Assembly: GCA_036939355.1 (NCBI GenBank)
Contig: JALLAP010001055.1
Location: 1 to 18,131, forward strand
Direction of reading: 5' to 3'
From: Thalassiosira profunda
Taxonomy: Eukaryota; Bacillariophyta; Thalassiosirophyceae; Thalassiosirales; Thalassiosiraceae
Length of the DNA stretch: 18,131 bases
Made by a program: the position numbers and the translations under genes. Below the pieces are notes generated by a model. The model was not told the DNA's origin. It searched no databases and saw only the letters and a program-made list of their open reading frames with translations. This document shows, piece by piece, positions 1 through 8,962 of this stretch; the first letter of the stretch is position 1, and each line of letters opens with the position of its first letter.

Positions 1-218
1 TGGGCGAGCGGGAGTTGATTTCCGAAGGAGGGGATGCGCTGCTGCGGCTGAACGTTGTGGAGTTTCATCAAATCTTCTCACCGATGCTTGCGTCAATGGG
101 CAGCGGGGGCAATATGGAAACGTGGCTAGCTGCAACAGACGTCCTCGCCGATGTCGAGCTCAGGGGTGGCGCTCGGTACGGAAGAGCCAAGCCCATCTTC
201 AACGGGCAATTTACCTAG
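1..218 (+). CDS. C-terminal end of an unrecognised protein (5' partial)
   Basis: The frame beginning at base 3 is open from the left edge to a TAG stop at 216-218, giving about 71 residues. The TTG at 15 is simply an internal leucine codon, so the true start lies outside the window. The fragment contains RLNVVEFHQIFSPML and ends AKPIFNGQFT. It has a mixed hydrophobic and charged composition with no obvious low complexity, which suggests a folded C-terminus. I do not recognise the family, and 71 residues are too few to assign one. It faces the small - strand gene ending at 348, with 129 bp between the two stops. It could instead be a chance open frame, but the composition and the stop placed before AT-richer sequence favour a real 3' exon. 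Confidence 0.45.
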   Translation, partial: GERELISEGGDALLRLNVVEFHQIFSPMLASMGSGGNMETWLAATDVLADVELRGGARYGRAKPIFNGQFT

Positions 219-347
219 CATTCAGTAGCAACTTACATTAATTAGCAATCAAGCGGTAGAAATAATGAGACTTCCCAGCGCCTCTTCATTCAATCATCAG
301 TTCACATCATATTATACAGACGAGTAGCTCCCAGCTGAACATTTCAC

Positions 348-783
348 TCAAGGTTCGTGCTGCTTCGCGAAATCGTGGTGATCCCAGAGTACCGGTTTCG
401 CCGTTCGCTTGGGACTCTTCCCGTGATCTGGCGCTACGAAGTGAATGAGGCGGCGGGAGAAAATGTCCTCCACGTCCTCCATGCGGAATAATCTATGGTC
501 GTTGGACTCCTTCGACCCTCTGCTGAATCCAATTCTCTCGGGTACTGTCGTCGATATCCGAAACAGTCGAGCACATATGGGGGAACGTCAGAGAACGAAA
601 GTGAGGATGGTGCTGCAAGGACGTAGACCAGGCGACGCAATGGATTCACCACTCACCAGTCTTCTTGAGGTGCAACTCGGCGGCGATCGGCCTCGTTGCA
701 CCGGGCCTCGCGACGAAGGCTTCGCATGATATCGACGCCGCTAAGAAAACGGCGGCGGCGACGAAGGAGCGCACTGAAGTCAT
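348..783 (-). CDS. Small putative plastid-targeted protein, two exons, function unknown
   Basis: This is a reconstruction. Exon 1 runs from an ATG at 783 down to 657. A GTGAGT donor starts at 656, the intron is 656-545 (112 nt, ending ACAG), and exon 2 runs 544-348 to a TGA. The phase-1 join keeps the frame, giving 107 residues. The N-terminus has a short hydrophobic core (VAAAVFLAASIS) followed by CEAFVARP, which matches a signal peptide plus the ASAFAP-like cleavage motif of diatom plastid proteins, then a transit-like stretch rich in R, A and T. Exon 2 encodes a hydrophilic domain containing ESNDHRLFRMEDVEDIFSRR and LIHFVAPDHGK, with no membrane helix. I recognise no family. An alternative acceptor near 613 would give a less protein-like C-terminus. 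The targeting peptide placed directly before a good donor is the main support. The exact acceptor is inference. Confidence 0.6.
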
Positions 784-1172
784 GGGGACAAGTCTACTGC
801 TGCGGAGCTCGCTCGATTCTGATTCTGCTACTGCAACTGCCGTCTTAGTGGATTATGAGGAGCAGGTCGATCCTCGACCGGCAGGATACCGACGCCGCTG
901 AGCAGGGTTCACCAACGCGTGGCGCAGTGTCAAGTTTCTTGACACCTCGCTTCTGTGCAGGCTGTTAGTTGTGATTGTGCGCGGTGACAATGCGGCACTC
1001 ACACATGCTATGTGTCACATCTCACCAACCAGGGCACCTTCCTTGCTTGTTAACTCGAGAGAGGCAAGCTACTGTGTAAGGCTGTGTGGCGAGTACGGCG
1101 ATGAGTGAGCCGAAAGATGTAGACTGTCACAAAACGAGCACGAATTTATTGCTGTACACTTTGCTGATCAAT
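784..1172. other. 389-bp spacer: upstream of the small plastid gene, downstream of the large acidic gene
   Basis: No convincing coding frame is visible on either strand. It should contain the promoter of the - strand gene starting at 783 and the 3' UTR of the - strand gene ending at 1173. The only structure I see is a perfect 8-bp inverted repeat with a 3-nt loop at 927-945 (GTGTCAAG/CTTGACAC) and a weaker 6-bp inverted repeat, ACACAT-3-ATGTGT, at 1001-1015. Confidence 0.5.
927..945. repeat. 8-bp perfect inverted repeat upstream of the small plastid gene
   Basis: GTGTCAAG at 927-934 and CTTGACAC at 938-945 are exact reverse complements separated by TTT. The repeat lies about 145 bp upstream of the ATG at 783 on the - strand. 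It could be a dimeric transcription-factor site or chance. No family of factors is recognised from it. Confidence 0.35.
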
Positions 1173-3812
1173 CTACTTTTCCCCATCTCCAATAACGGAC
1201 AGAGTGTCCAACGTTGCCATCGTGTGCTCATCCGCGGACGTGTCGCCGACGGTATACTCCTCGTCCAGATACGGTGCGCAGTAATGTGCGATCCTTTCCT
1301 CGTGGTCCTGCGTGCAGTGCATGAGTCGATTCCTCTCTTCTTCGCATCCCGAGCAAGCAAGGAAGTCCATCAGACTCTGCGCGCCGGCTTGTTCCTGGGG
1401 ACGGTCAGGGTGGAAGTCCGAGTCGAGTGGGCTCGAAAACTGAGGTGTCGGGGCGACGCTGCCCCAATCTGAATACAGCGATGCCGGAGTCTGAGTGCCA
1501 TCGCAATCTCTGGCAGTAGAAGCGTCGGCTGGCATCGGTGAAGCCTCTTCTTGAAGCGCGTCGGAGGTATTCGTGGCATCCAAGGTGGGAGCAGCGGTGG
1601 GAGCAGCTGGAAGTGGCAAAGCCGCACCGCTTTCTGTTCTGACAGAAACGTCGTCGTTGACATCTGGACCCTCTTGCGCAAAGCTTTCTTCCGCGCCCGC
1701 TGGACTTAGAGGCTCAGGTTCTGGTAGATCTGGCACTGCTGTAGTCTCTGGAACCTCGAGGCCGCCCTTTGAACCAGACTCCCAGCTCCGCATGACGTAC
1801 AGATCTAGAAACGAACCCGTGGACGCATCCTCCGTAACGACAGAAGGCAGAGCACACGAGAGCTCTGAGACATCAGACTGCCTTGAAAGAAGCACTTCCT
1901 TCGAGCCGAGAGACGCTTTGTTGGCGTTGCTGCCCTTGCGGCTGCGAAGCTCGCGAAACGGTTGGAGGCGCTGGTGCACCGGCAGCTTCTTCAAAGACAT
2001 CTGCTTCAAAAGACGATCCATCTTCCTCCTTCGAGCAATTGGTCCGGGCTTGGATTCAGACTTGTATGACTTGGCACTCAGGTTGTAGGACGGAATTGTT
2101 GCTGGGCATGGATCATCTGTGGCCTTCTCTACCGTCTCTTCCACCTCAGCGGCAGGCTCGATCTTCTCAGTCGCCTTCTCTTTCACCGTGCTCGCCTTGC
2201 TCACGTCATCGCGGCCGCCAAACACTGATACATCCAGGCCAGACGAGGCATCTCTCTTGGAGCTCTGCGCTATTGAATTGTGCTCTTCCGAGCGATGTGT
2301 CTCTTCTTCCTGAGCACTGGAATCGCAACTCTTTTCATCTGGCGATTCATCCTCTTCGATACTCTTGTCACTCAGATGGATGTCCTGTAGAGTCACCACG
2401 AAGCCTTGCTCTTCTTCTGCTACGTCCTCTTTGCCATCATCGTTTGTGTCGACAGCATCCGGCTGTTTGTTTTCAGGAGTAAGGTCTGTCCTGTCATCTG
2501 ACATTTCTTCTTTGGCCTCACCAAGAGATGAAGTCTCACGAAAGTCGGGCTGCGTTTCAGAACTGGTGCTGTGTTGATACACGTCAGCCAACGACAACTC
2601 CACACCTTCGACAGCTATTTCCTCGTTCTCCTCGCCAGAACCAGACACTTCCGAAGCCGCAGAGTCGCGCTCAGATCTTTGCAACAGATCAACGGCGCTG
2701 AAGCCATCGACTTCTACGACAGCGTCAGCAACGGAGGCAATCGGATTCTCCGCTTCCAGTCCGCCACCAATGTCAGCATCTAGCCCATCGTCACTGGAGA
2801 TATGTTCCTCAGGCATTACCACAAGCATCTCTTCCTCGCCAAAGTCACGAGGAGGCTCTCCAGAGGGGTCGGAAACTGACCTCGACGAGGCATCGATCAT
2901 ATCAACGCGGCCTTCTGCTCCAACTTCAGCCATAGAGCTATCAGCGGCCAGCACATCATCAACGTTCACTTCTAGTCCAGCGACACTGGATCCATCTTCT
3001 TCCTTGGTGGCACCAGGCATACCATCCTTTGGTTCGTTGGCTGATCTCTTCTCCTGCTCCGCCTCGACGGCCGCGGCAGCAAGATCATCCTCGTTCGACT
3101 GGTTGCTAGTGCTGCACTGCTCTTGATCAATCTCCACCATCTTCCACACCTCGTCTGGCACCGCCACGTCCCTATTCACCTTTCGAGAGGACACGAAGTT
3201 CTTGAGCTTCTTGTTGATCTTGACCCGTGGCAGTAACTTCTTCAGCCCTCTGCGGGATGTAGATTCGAACATCTCTCGTACATCCTCCAGCTCGACCTCG
3301 TGATTCTCGTCGTCCTCTTCGCACGACGACTCGGCGGCCGGCACCTCTTCCTTCACGCACTCCAGCGGAGGCTGCCAAGTGCCAGCGGTCGGAGAATCGA
3401 GAGCACGAGACCCCGCCGCCGTCGAGCCGGCGACGCTGTTCACATCCAGCCATCCCTTGGCGTCGCCTTCCGCTTCCGCCCACCTCCACTTGTTGAAGCT
3501 CTGCACGCACGTGGGCGAGCCGTCCGTCGCGGCGGTCGCATCCGACGCCATCGCCCTTGATGTGTCAATCGTTATTGTACCCGGTATGCTGCCAGACGAG
3601 GACTCGTCGCCCGGCGCGCCGCCTACACTGCTACTGAGACAATCGAACCTAGGGTTTGCAAGCAGTGACTTCAGCACAATGCGTCCCACCAACGAGTAGG
3701 GTACATGCAGCGACCTCTCGCGCGGCCCCGCCTCGCTTGCACGACAGTCGCTTGGCACCTCCATCATCTCGTCCACGCCGATCGCTGAGCCCGCTCCGCC
3801 TAATTCGGCCAT
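1173..3812 (-). CDS. Large acidic, probably disordered protein, function unknown
   Basis: A single uninterrupted - strand frame of 879 codons runs from the ATG at 3812 (protein starts MAELGGAGSAIGVDE). The frame stays open upstream to a GTG at 3872, but 3812 is the first ATG. The sequence is rich in Glu, Asp, Ser and Ala over most of its length, with few hydrophobic clusters, so long disordered segments are likely. Two basic islands stand out: residues about 187-215, with KKLLPRVKINKKLKNF, and about 589-624, with ARRRKMDRLLKQMSLKKL. Either could act as a nuclear signal or bind nucleic acid or membrane. A more ordered, Cys- and His-containing C-terminus follows, with CSGCEEERNRLMHCTQDHEER near residue 840. 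There is no signal peptide or membrane helix. I recognise no domain. It is divergent from the gene at 4152, with 339 bp between starts. A function cannot be proposed from sequence. Confidence 0.75.
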   Translation of the reverse strand: MAELGGAGSAIGVDEMMEVPSDCRASEAGPRERSLHVPYSLVGRIVLKSLLANPRFDCLSSSVGGAPGDESSSGSIPGTITIDTSRAMASDATAATDGSPTCVQSFNKWRWAEAEGDAKGWLDVNSVAGSTAAGSRALDSPTAGTWQPPLECVKEEVPAAESSCEEDDENHEVELEDVREMFESTSRRGLKKLLPRVKINKKLKNFVSSRKVNRDVAVPDEVWKMVEIDQEQCSTSNQSNEDDLAAAAVEAEQEKRSANEPKDGMPGATKEEDGSSVAGLEVNVDDVLAADSSMAEVGAEGRVDMIDASSRSVSDPSGEPPRDFGEEEMLVVMPEEHISSDDGLDADIGGGLEAENPIASVADAVVEVDGFSAVDLLQRSERDSAASEVSGSGEENEEIAVEGVELSLADVYQHSTSSETQPDFRETSSLGEAKEEMSDDRTDLTPENKQPDAVDTNDDGKEDVAEEEQGFVVTLQDIHLSDKSIEEDESPDEKSCDSSAQEEETHRSEEHNSIAQSSKRDASSGLDVSVFGGRDDVSKASTVKEKATEKIEPAAEVEETVEKATDDPCPATIPSYNLSAKSYKSESKPGPIARRRKMDRLLKQMSLKKLPVHQRLQPFRELRSRKGSNANKASLGSKEVLLSRQSDVSELSCALPSVVTEDASTGSFLDLYVMRSWESGSKGGLEVPETTAVPDLPEPEPLSPAGAEESFAQEGPDVNDDVSVRTESGAALPLPAAPTAAPTLDATNTSDALQEEASPMPADASTARDCDGTQTPASLYSDWGSVAPTPQFSSPLDSDFHPDRPQEQAGAQSLMDFLACSGCEEERNRLMHCTQDHEERIAHYCAPYLDEEYTVGDTSADEHTMATLDTLSVIGDGEK

Positions 3813-4151
3813 CGAGTTGCAATTGTGAGACAGCCGAGAGGCTCGGTGGGAAGCGAGGATTGCCTGGCACACGCACGAGGCGCGAGGCTTCTGAGCTCAG
3901 GGAAAGGCGCCTTCGTTTCCTTTTCGTCGATGTTCAGAGGATAAGAGAGTTCCTACGTGAACATGCCGACCGCGCCTCCAAACCGGCCGCTTTCGATTCG
4001 GCGGATTTCGAGCACCACAAGAGTGGCATCACTGCAAGAGCATCAGCAAGAGCCGCGCGGCGGCCTCGCTAGCGCTAGAGGGCCTCATAAAGGCGCTGAT
4101 GCCAGGTATCAAAGCGCGGCGTCTGATACAAAGCGGCGATAGATCGGCTTG
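3813..4151. promoter_or_regulatory. 339-bp divergent intergenic region
   Basis: This is the shared upstream region of the - strand acidic protein (start 3812) and the + strand small membrane protein (start 4152). No TATA box, CRE palindrome or long inverted repeat is evident. The open frames crossing it lack protein-like character. It presumably holds both promoters and 5' UTRs, inferred from gene orientation only. Confidence 0.4.
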
Positions 4152-4553
4152 ATGGGCATCGCAGCTCCCGGGCCGTCCGCCATCCGCGCCACTCTGGCGG
4201 GATGTATGTTTTTACCCGGCCTGCTTTGCGTCGTCGCCCCCGACCCGCTGCTCCGCATGTCACTCCGCCCCGAGCGGCGAGATCAAATCAACGACCTATC
4301 TCTGCTGCTCTTCCGCTGCTTCGGCGCGCAAGCATGCCTCGTGGGCACTGTGCTGGGATTCTCGGATGCAACGCCGACCACCTTCCGGGCATTTGCATCG
4401 GCAATGATTCCCTTCTTCGGGTTCAACTTTTACTATCACTTTGTCGATCCTTGGATAGAACCACTGCTGATGTTTATGGACTTCGTCAACAACGCGGTGA
4501 TGGGCTTGGCCGCTCTCAAAGGTGCAATGCTCCTCGATGGCAAGAAAAAGTAA
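4152..4553 (+). CDS. Small four-helix membrane protein, function unknown
   Basis: The ATG at 4152 opens a 133-residue frame ending in a TAA. A TTG directly before it adds nothing. Hydrophobic segments fall at about residues 10-30 (TLAGCMFLPGLLCVV), 51-72 (LLLFRCFGAQACLVGTVLGF), 77-98 (AFASAMIPFFGFNFYYHF) and 104-128 (MFMDFVNNAVMGLAALKGAM), so three or four membrane passes are likely. The protein ends in a basic DGKKK tail. Charged residues sit almost only in the loop at about 38-48 (SLRPERRDQIND) and at the C-terminus. No cleavable plastid presequence is seen, and the first hydrophobic stretch could be a signal anchor. I recognise no named family. It converges with the membrane protein ending at 4679, with 125 bp between stops. 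The coding call rests on the clean hydrophobic pattern. Confidence 0.72.
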   Translation: MGIAAPGPSAIRATLAGCMFLPGLLCVVAPDPLLRMSLRPERRDQINDLSLLLFRCFGAQACLVGTVLGFSDATPTTFRAFASAMIPFFGFNFYYHFVDPWIEPLLMFMDFVNNAVMGLAALKGAMLLDGKKK

Positions 4554-4678
4554 CCAGGATACCAGCAGAATCTGTCTATCCAGTCTTTCACTCCGTTCGT
4601 GTCTATTTGCTGCATCTTCGACGACGTGCATTTGCAAAGTTGCAAGTAAGTGCCGCTGCCATCAATCCATCTATTCGT

Positions 4679-6019
4679 CTATCGGGCAGTCGCCGCCCTC
4701 CGCAGCTGCCTCGTCAGCATCTGTATCGCTCTGTACGTCTCGACCATGTTGGGATCGATCCTCTGCCTCTGGGCCCGCGCCCGCGCCTCCACCACCGACT
4801 TGACCATGATAAACGCCACCACAATCAGCAATCCAATCACGATGGGCTTTCGCACCTGCATGGCCGCCGCCTCCTTCGACAGGTAGATCCGTTCGCACTC
4901 CTCGATGTTCCGGCTCCAGAATGTCTCGTCGCCGTGGTACGTCACGCGGGCGCAGATTCGAGGGAGGGGCTCGCCCTCCCATCCGATCACGGACGGTCCG
5001 TGGCGGTAGAGCTCCCGCAGTGGAAAATCGATCAGCGTGTCGAACAGCCAGAAAGGAAAGTTGAGGAATCCAAAGATGATCGATTCCACTCGGATGAACG
5101 CATCCTCAACCGCATACTCCCAGTCGACGACAATATACGCCCACTGCGATATCAGCAGCACTAAAACAACGCCCATCAATTCCAGAAAGGTGATGAAGAT
5201 GGAGCGCGGCCGTGCCGGCATCTGCGTCGGGCGAAGGCTGGGGCGCTTCGGCTTCGGCGGCGGGCGCTTCACGCAGAGCACGTCCCCCACGAACGAATTG
5301 GGATTGGCGTAGACGACCGAGAGCGGCACGAAGACGCGATCGCTCTCGCGGAACATACCGGCGACGTGACTCTCCCCCCGCTCGTCGAAGTACTCGTCCA
5401 TCGAGCAATCGTCATCAAAATCGCTCTCCCACCGGCTTCCTCGGTCGCCCGCAAAGTCTGCTGCGCCGGCCTGGCTCAAGCACTCGGAAAGCTGTCGTTC
5501 GGACGCAAATCCATTGGCCGGTATCAACACTCGCACGATTTCTCCATCGTGATGCGACGGAGGCACTTGCTTCCTCCTCGACCGGCTGTTGTTCATAGGG
5601 CGCTGCCCCGGCATCGGCGGAGGGCGCCGGTGGTGCCGTCGGTGCACGCGGGAGGGACGGAGGGCCGCCTCCGAGGGGGGCACGCGCACGTTCAGGTATT
5701 GGTATTGGACTTGCACGGGCGGTGGCGCCCACGCCGCGGGGTTGTGTTGGGGTTCGACCGCATCGTGCTGTTGCTGTCCGAGAAGCGGCTCCCTCTCGGC
5801 GTCGCGCACCGCCACCTCCTCGGGGATGGCGGCCATGCCCCCTCTGGCTGCTGCATCCTCTCCGACGGCTGGAGGGGGTGCACCAAGTGCTTGTTGTGGA
5901 GGCGGCGGCGGCGGAGGGGGAGGCGGCGCGCCCCTCGCCGCGCCCCGGGCGCTCGCGTCGTCGGCACCGCTGCCGGCGAGGCTGTCGCCCGAGCGGGACG
6001 TCCGTCGAGTTGCGACCAT
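4679..6019 (-). CDS. Proline-rich multi-pass membrane protein, function unknown
   Basis: A continuous 446-codon frame runs from the ATG at 6019. The N-terminal half (about residues 1-265) is hydrophilic and low-complexity: a run of ten prolines near residues 32-41, an acidic AERE segment followed by LLGQQQ, an Arg/His-rich patch (RVHRRHHRRPPP) near residue 125, and a more ordered section with DGEIVRVLIPANGF. The C-terminal half has hydrophobic segments at about 271-298 (FLELMGVVLVLLISQWAYIVV), 313-335 (FGFLNFPFWLFDTLIDF) and 390-407 (IGLLIVVAFIMVKSVV). Between the second and third is a loop with two Cys residues, and a basic helix-like tail follows. There is no signal peptide, so the proline-rich half probably faces the cytosol. 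The LL after acidic residues resembles a dileucine sorting signal. The family is not recognised. It is divergent from the GlnRS gene, with 162 bp between starts. Confidence 0.75.
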   Translation of the reverse strand: MVATRRTSRSGDSLAGSGADDASARGAARGAPPPPPPPPPPQQALGAPPPAVGEDAAARGGMAAIPEEVAVRDAEREPLLGQQQHDAVEPQHNPAAWAPPPVQVQYQYLNVRVPPSEAALRPSRVHRRHHRRPPPMPGQRPMNNSRSRRKQVPPSHHDGEIVRVLIPANGFASERQLSECLSQAGAADFAGDRGSRWESDFDDDCSMDEYFDERGESHVAGMFRESDRVFVPLSVVYANPNSFVGDVLCVKRPPPKPKRPSLRPTQMPARPRSIFITFLELMGVVLVLLISQWAYIVVDWEYAVEDAFIRVESIIFGFLNFPFWLFDTLIDFPLRELYRHGPSVIGWEGEPLPRICARVTYHGDETFWSRNIEECERIYLSKEAAAMQVRKPIVIGLLIVVAFIMVKSVVEARARAQRQRIDPNMVETYRAIQMLTRQLRRAATAR

Positions 6020-6181
6020 CGTTGCGCCCCGCCGAGCCGCTCGGCGGACGGCGGATTTGTGGCCGTGGTTATCTAGTGGTTTGTGTTTGTGCAGTCGCGA
6101 GAGATGTGTTCATTTTTCTGCAAAGACTGACCACTACGATACTTGACTGACGTCAGTTCACCTTCCACAAAACACAACAAG
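6020..6181. promoter_or_regulatory. Short divergent promoter between membrane protein and GlnRS
   Basis: Only 162 bp separate the two start codons. The region contains a perfect 12-bp palindrome, ACTGACGTCAGT, at 6146-6157, with the CRE core TGACGTCA at 6148-6155. This lies 26 bp upstream of the GlnRS ATG. Established knowledge: CRE-type TGACGT elements bound by bZIP factors mediate CO2/cAMP responses in the diatom Phaeodactylum. A similar role here is inference. A site this close to the ATG may fall in the 5' UTR. Confidence 0.45.
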
Positions 6182-7081
6182 ATGGCGCCGCCAGGCCGCC
6201 CCTACGCGGCCGCGATGCCCGCGGTACGCGCCCTCTCCGCCCTCCTGATCCTCCTGGCATCTCCCTCTGCCGATGGCTTCGCCTACGCCCCCAACTTCAT
6301 CACAAAAATCATCGAGCAATCCACCGGCGTGACCCCCGTCGGATTGCTCGACGTGGGAGGAAAATCCGACGACGATGCCCCCGCAGACGCGACCGAGGAA
6401 GCCCCGGCGGCGCTGCAGGGGCCCATCACCACGCGGTTCCCCCCGGAACCCAACGGCTACCTCCACCTGGGCCACGCCAAGGCCGTCTCCTTCAACTTCG
6501 CCGTGGCCCGCGCCTTCGCCGCCGGCGAGGGGCGGTGCCACATGCGATTGGACGACACCAACCCCTCCAAAGAGGAGGAGGAGTACGTCCAGAGCATTTT
6601 GGAGGACGTGCGGTGGATCCAGCGGGGGATGGCTCCGTTTGCCGGCGGGGAGGCGCTGGAGAAGGAAGACGAAGACAAGGGGCCGTGGTTCGGCAATGTT
6701 AGAAAAACGAGCGATTATTTCCAGCTGATTTACGATGCGGCCGTCGCCCTCATCAAGAGTGGGGAGGCGTTCGTCGACGAGCTGTCGGCGGAGGAAATGA
6801 GGGAATATCGCGGCACTCTGACCGAGCCGGGGAAGGAGAGCCCGCACCGCGCTCGTCCTGTCGAGGAAAATCTCGCGCTGTTCGAGAAGATGCGCATGGG
6901 GGAGTTCGCGGACGGAACCTACGTCCTCCGGGCGAAGATCAACATGGCCAGTCCGAACCTGAACATGCGCGATCCGGTGATCTATAGAATCAAGCACGAA
7001 TCGCACCAGGCTACTGGCGACGAGTGGTGCATCTACCCGATGTACGACTTTTCGCACCCCATTGCCGATGCCGTGGAGGGG

Positions 7082-7128
<47 letters not shown>

Positions 7129-8892
7129 GTACGATTGGGTCGCCGAGAGGATACTGAAAACGGGATTGGTCGAGTGCCAGCCGCGGCAGATCGAGTTCAG
7201 CCGGTTGAACTTGAAGTGAGTTGCGGTGTTTTGGGGATTGGTGACACATGATATGCATCTTTCGCTCCCTTGGCTAACTTTCATCTCAGATACACCGTGC
7301 TATCGAAGCGAAAGCTGATAAAGCTTGTAGAAGAATCGCACGTGAGCGGGTGGGACGACCCGCGCATGCCCACCCTCAGCGGCATCCGCCGGCGCGGTTT
7401 CCCGCCCGCCGCCCTCCGCCTCTTCTGCGAGCGCGTCGGAATCTCTAAGAGCGATTCGAACATCGACTTTGGCGTGTTGGAGGACTGTGCGAGGGAGGTG
7501 TTGGACGACGAGAGTCCCCGGGCGTTTTCCATTTTGGACCCGCTCAAGGTGACAATCACCAATTGGTCGGGATCGACGTTGGAAGACTTTGAGGTGCCGC
7601 GCCATCCGAAACGAGAGGAGCTGGGCGATCGCACTGTCCCATTTGGCAAGACGGTTTACATCGAACGCGGCGATTTCTTCGACTTGGAAGGGCCGGAGGG
7701 GGAGGCCAATGGTGGCAAAGCGCCGCGAGGATTCAAACGCCTCTTGCCCGGTGGAAAGGTCCGTCTGAAGTACGCGTACGTCGTCAGCTGCGACGAGGTG
7801 GTGCGGAACGAAACAACCAACGAACCTGTCGAGCTGAAGTGCACAGTGTACCCAGAAACAAGGGCCGGTGTGACCCCAGAGGGCGAGGCACGCGTAAAGG
7901 GGATAATCCAATGGGTCGAGGCCACGAGTGGCGCTCGATGCCAAGTGATGCAGTACGATAGGCTGTTCAAAGCAGAGGAGCCGGGGAAGGAAAGCGACGA
8001 TTTCACTAGCGACATCAACAAAGACTCGCTGAAGGTCGTCGAAAACGTCGTCGTGGAACCCTCCGTCGCAATGGATGCACTGGGGATGATGGCTCGGATT
8101 CGCAGTGCAACGGATGATCCCGAAAGCGACAAAATTTATCCTTCGGATCTCACCTATCAATTCGAACGAAGCGGCTACTTTGCGCTGGACGCATCCTCGA
8201 CACCAGACAACCTCGTGTTCAACCGCGTCGTGACGCTGAGGGATACCTGGGCTGGAGACTCGAACGACAAAAAGGCGAAGCAGCCAAAGCAGCAACAACA
8301 AAAGCAACAACAAAAGAAGGGTGGTGGTGGGCAGGCGTCAGTGCTCGAGGATGCTAGACGTGTCGCGCTACGAGCGGGAACGATCCTCGAGGCGGGCCCG
8401 CACCCCGAGGCGGACAGCCTGATTCTCTGCAAGCTAGATTGCGGAGATACCAACGAAGCTGGAGAACCGGAAGAGCCCCGAACAGTCGTGGCGGGCCTCG
8501 CAGGAAAGATACCCTTCGAGGAGCTGGTCAATAGAAAGGTGGTTTGCATAACAAACCTCAAGCCGGCCAAGATGAGAGGAATAGAGAGCACGGCCATGCT
8601 TCTCGCGGCGAGCGATGGGAAGGAGGGCGATGACGAGACGGTACAATTGCTAGATGTGCCCGAGTCGGTGCCAAACGGGGAGCTCTTATCGTTCGAAGAT
8701 ATGGAGATGGGCGAGCCCGACGCAATGCTTAAGAGCAAGGGCGCACTGAAGGTTTGGGATAGAGTCAAGTCCAAATTGAGAGTCAACGGAGACGGAGAAG
8801 CGACGTATCAGGACGAGGGCGCCGTTCTAAAGATCCTGACGAGCGCGGGGCCAGCCAAGGCCGGGTCCCTGACGGATTGTGTCATAGGCTAG
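6182..8892 (+). CDS. Glutaminyl-tRNA synthetase with plastid-type presequence and C-terminal EMAPII-like domain
   Basis: Class I enzyme that charges tRNA-Gln with glutamine using ATP. Exons 6182-7215 and 7290-8892 flank a 74-nt intron (GTGAGT...CTCAG, with branch-like CTAAC at 7274-7278), giving 878 residues. Residues 1-35 hold a hydrophobic signal core and SADGFAYAP, resembling the diatom ASAFAP plastid motif. The catalytic core spans about 82-345, with [14 protein letters not shown] (HIGH motif, about 95-98), and the intron splits the codon just before YTVLSKRK (KMSKS-like, about 349-353). The anticodon-binding barrels follow to about 665. A Lys/Gln linker at about 668-690 leads to a tRNA_bind (EMAPII/AIMP1/Arc1p-like) domain from about 702 to the end, with [17 protein letters not shown]. 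The N-terminal extension of typical eukaryotic cytosolic GlnRS is absent. GlnRS identity is near certain. Localisation is predicted, and dual targeting is possible. Confidence 0.95.
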
Positions 8893-8962
8893 CTTGTAAA
8901 GAAAGGCTCTCGGTTATGGGTGTTAAAGAAGAGAAGTATCAATGCCAGACAGTCCCTGATCT

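Noticed and set aside
434..729. Open frames at 434-652 (-), 445-729 (+) and 665-901 (+)
   Set aside because: They overlap one another and lack protein-like character. The spliced - strand model (783-657, 544-348) explains the region better, with a plastid presequence and consistent phase.
3813..3872. 20-residue N-terminal extension of the large acidic protein
   Set aside because: It begins with a GTG, not an ATG. The ATG at 3812 is the natural start for a nuclear eukaryotic gene.
4202..5164. 320-codon + frame crossing two genes
   Set aside because: It overlaps the four-helix protein in another frame and runs antisense to the proline-rich membrane protein. It is very rich in Arg, Pro and Leu, as expected of a shadow in GC-rich coding DNA.
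6158..8313. Long - strand frames opposite the GlnRS gene (6158-7258 and 7300-8313)
   Set aside because: GlnRS is certain by motif, and these are antisense shadows with no recognisable domains.
8281..8330. CAA/CAG-rich stretch in GlnRS as a microsatellite
   Set aside because: It is an imperfect Gln/Lys-coding linker of interspersed codons, in frame between two domains, and not a clean repeat array.
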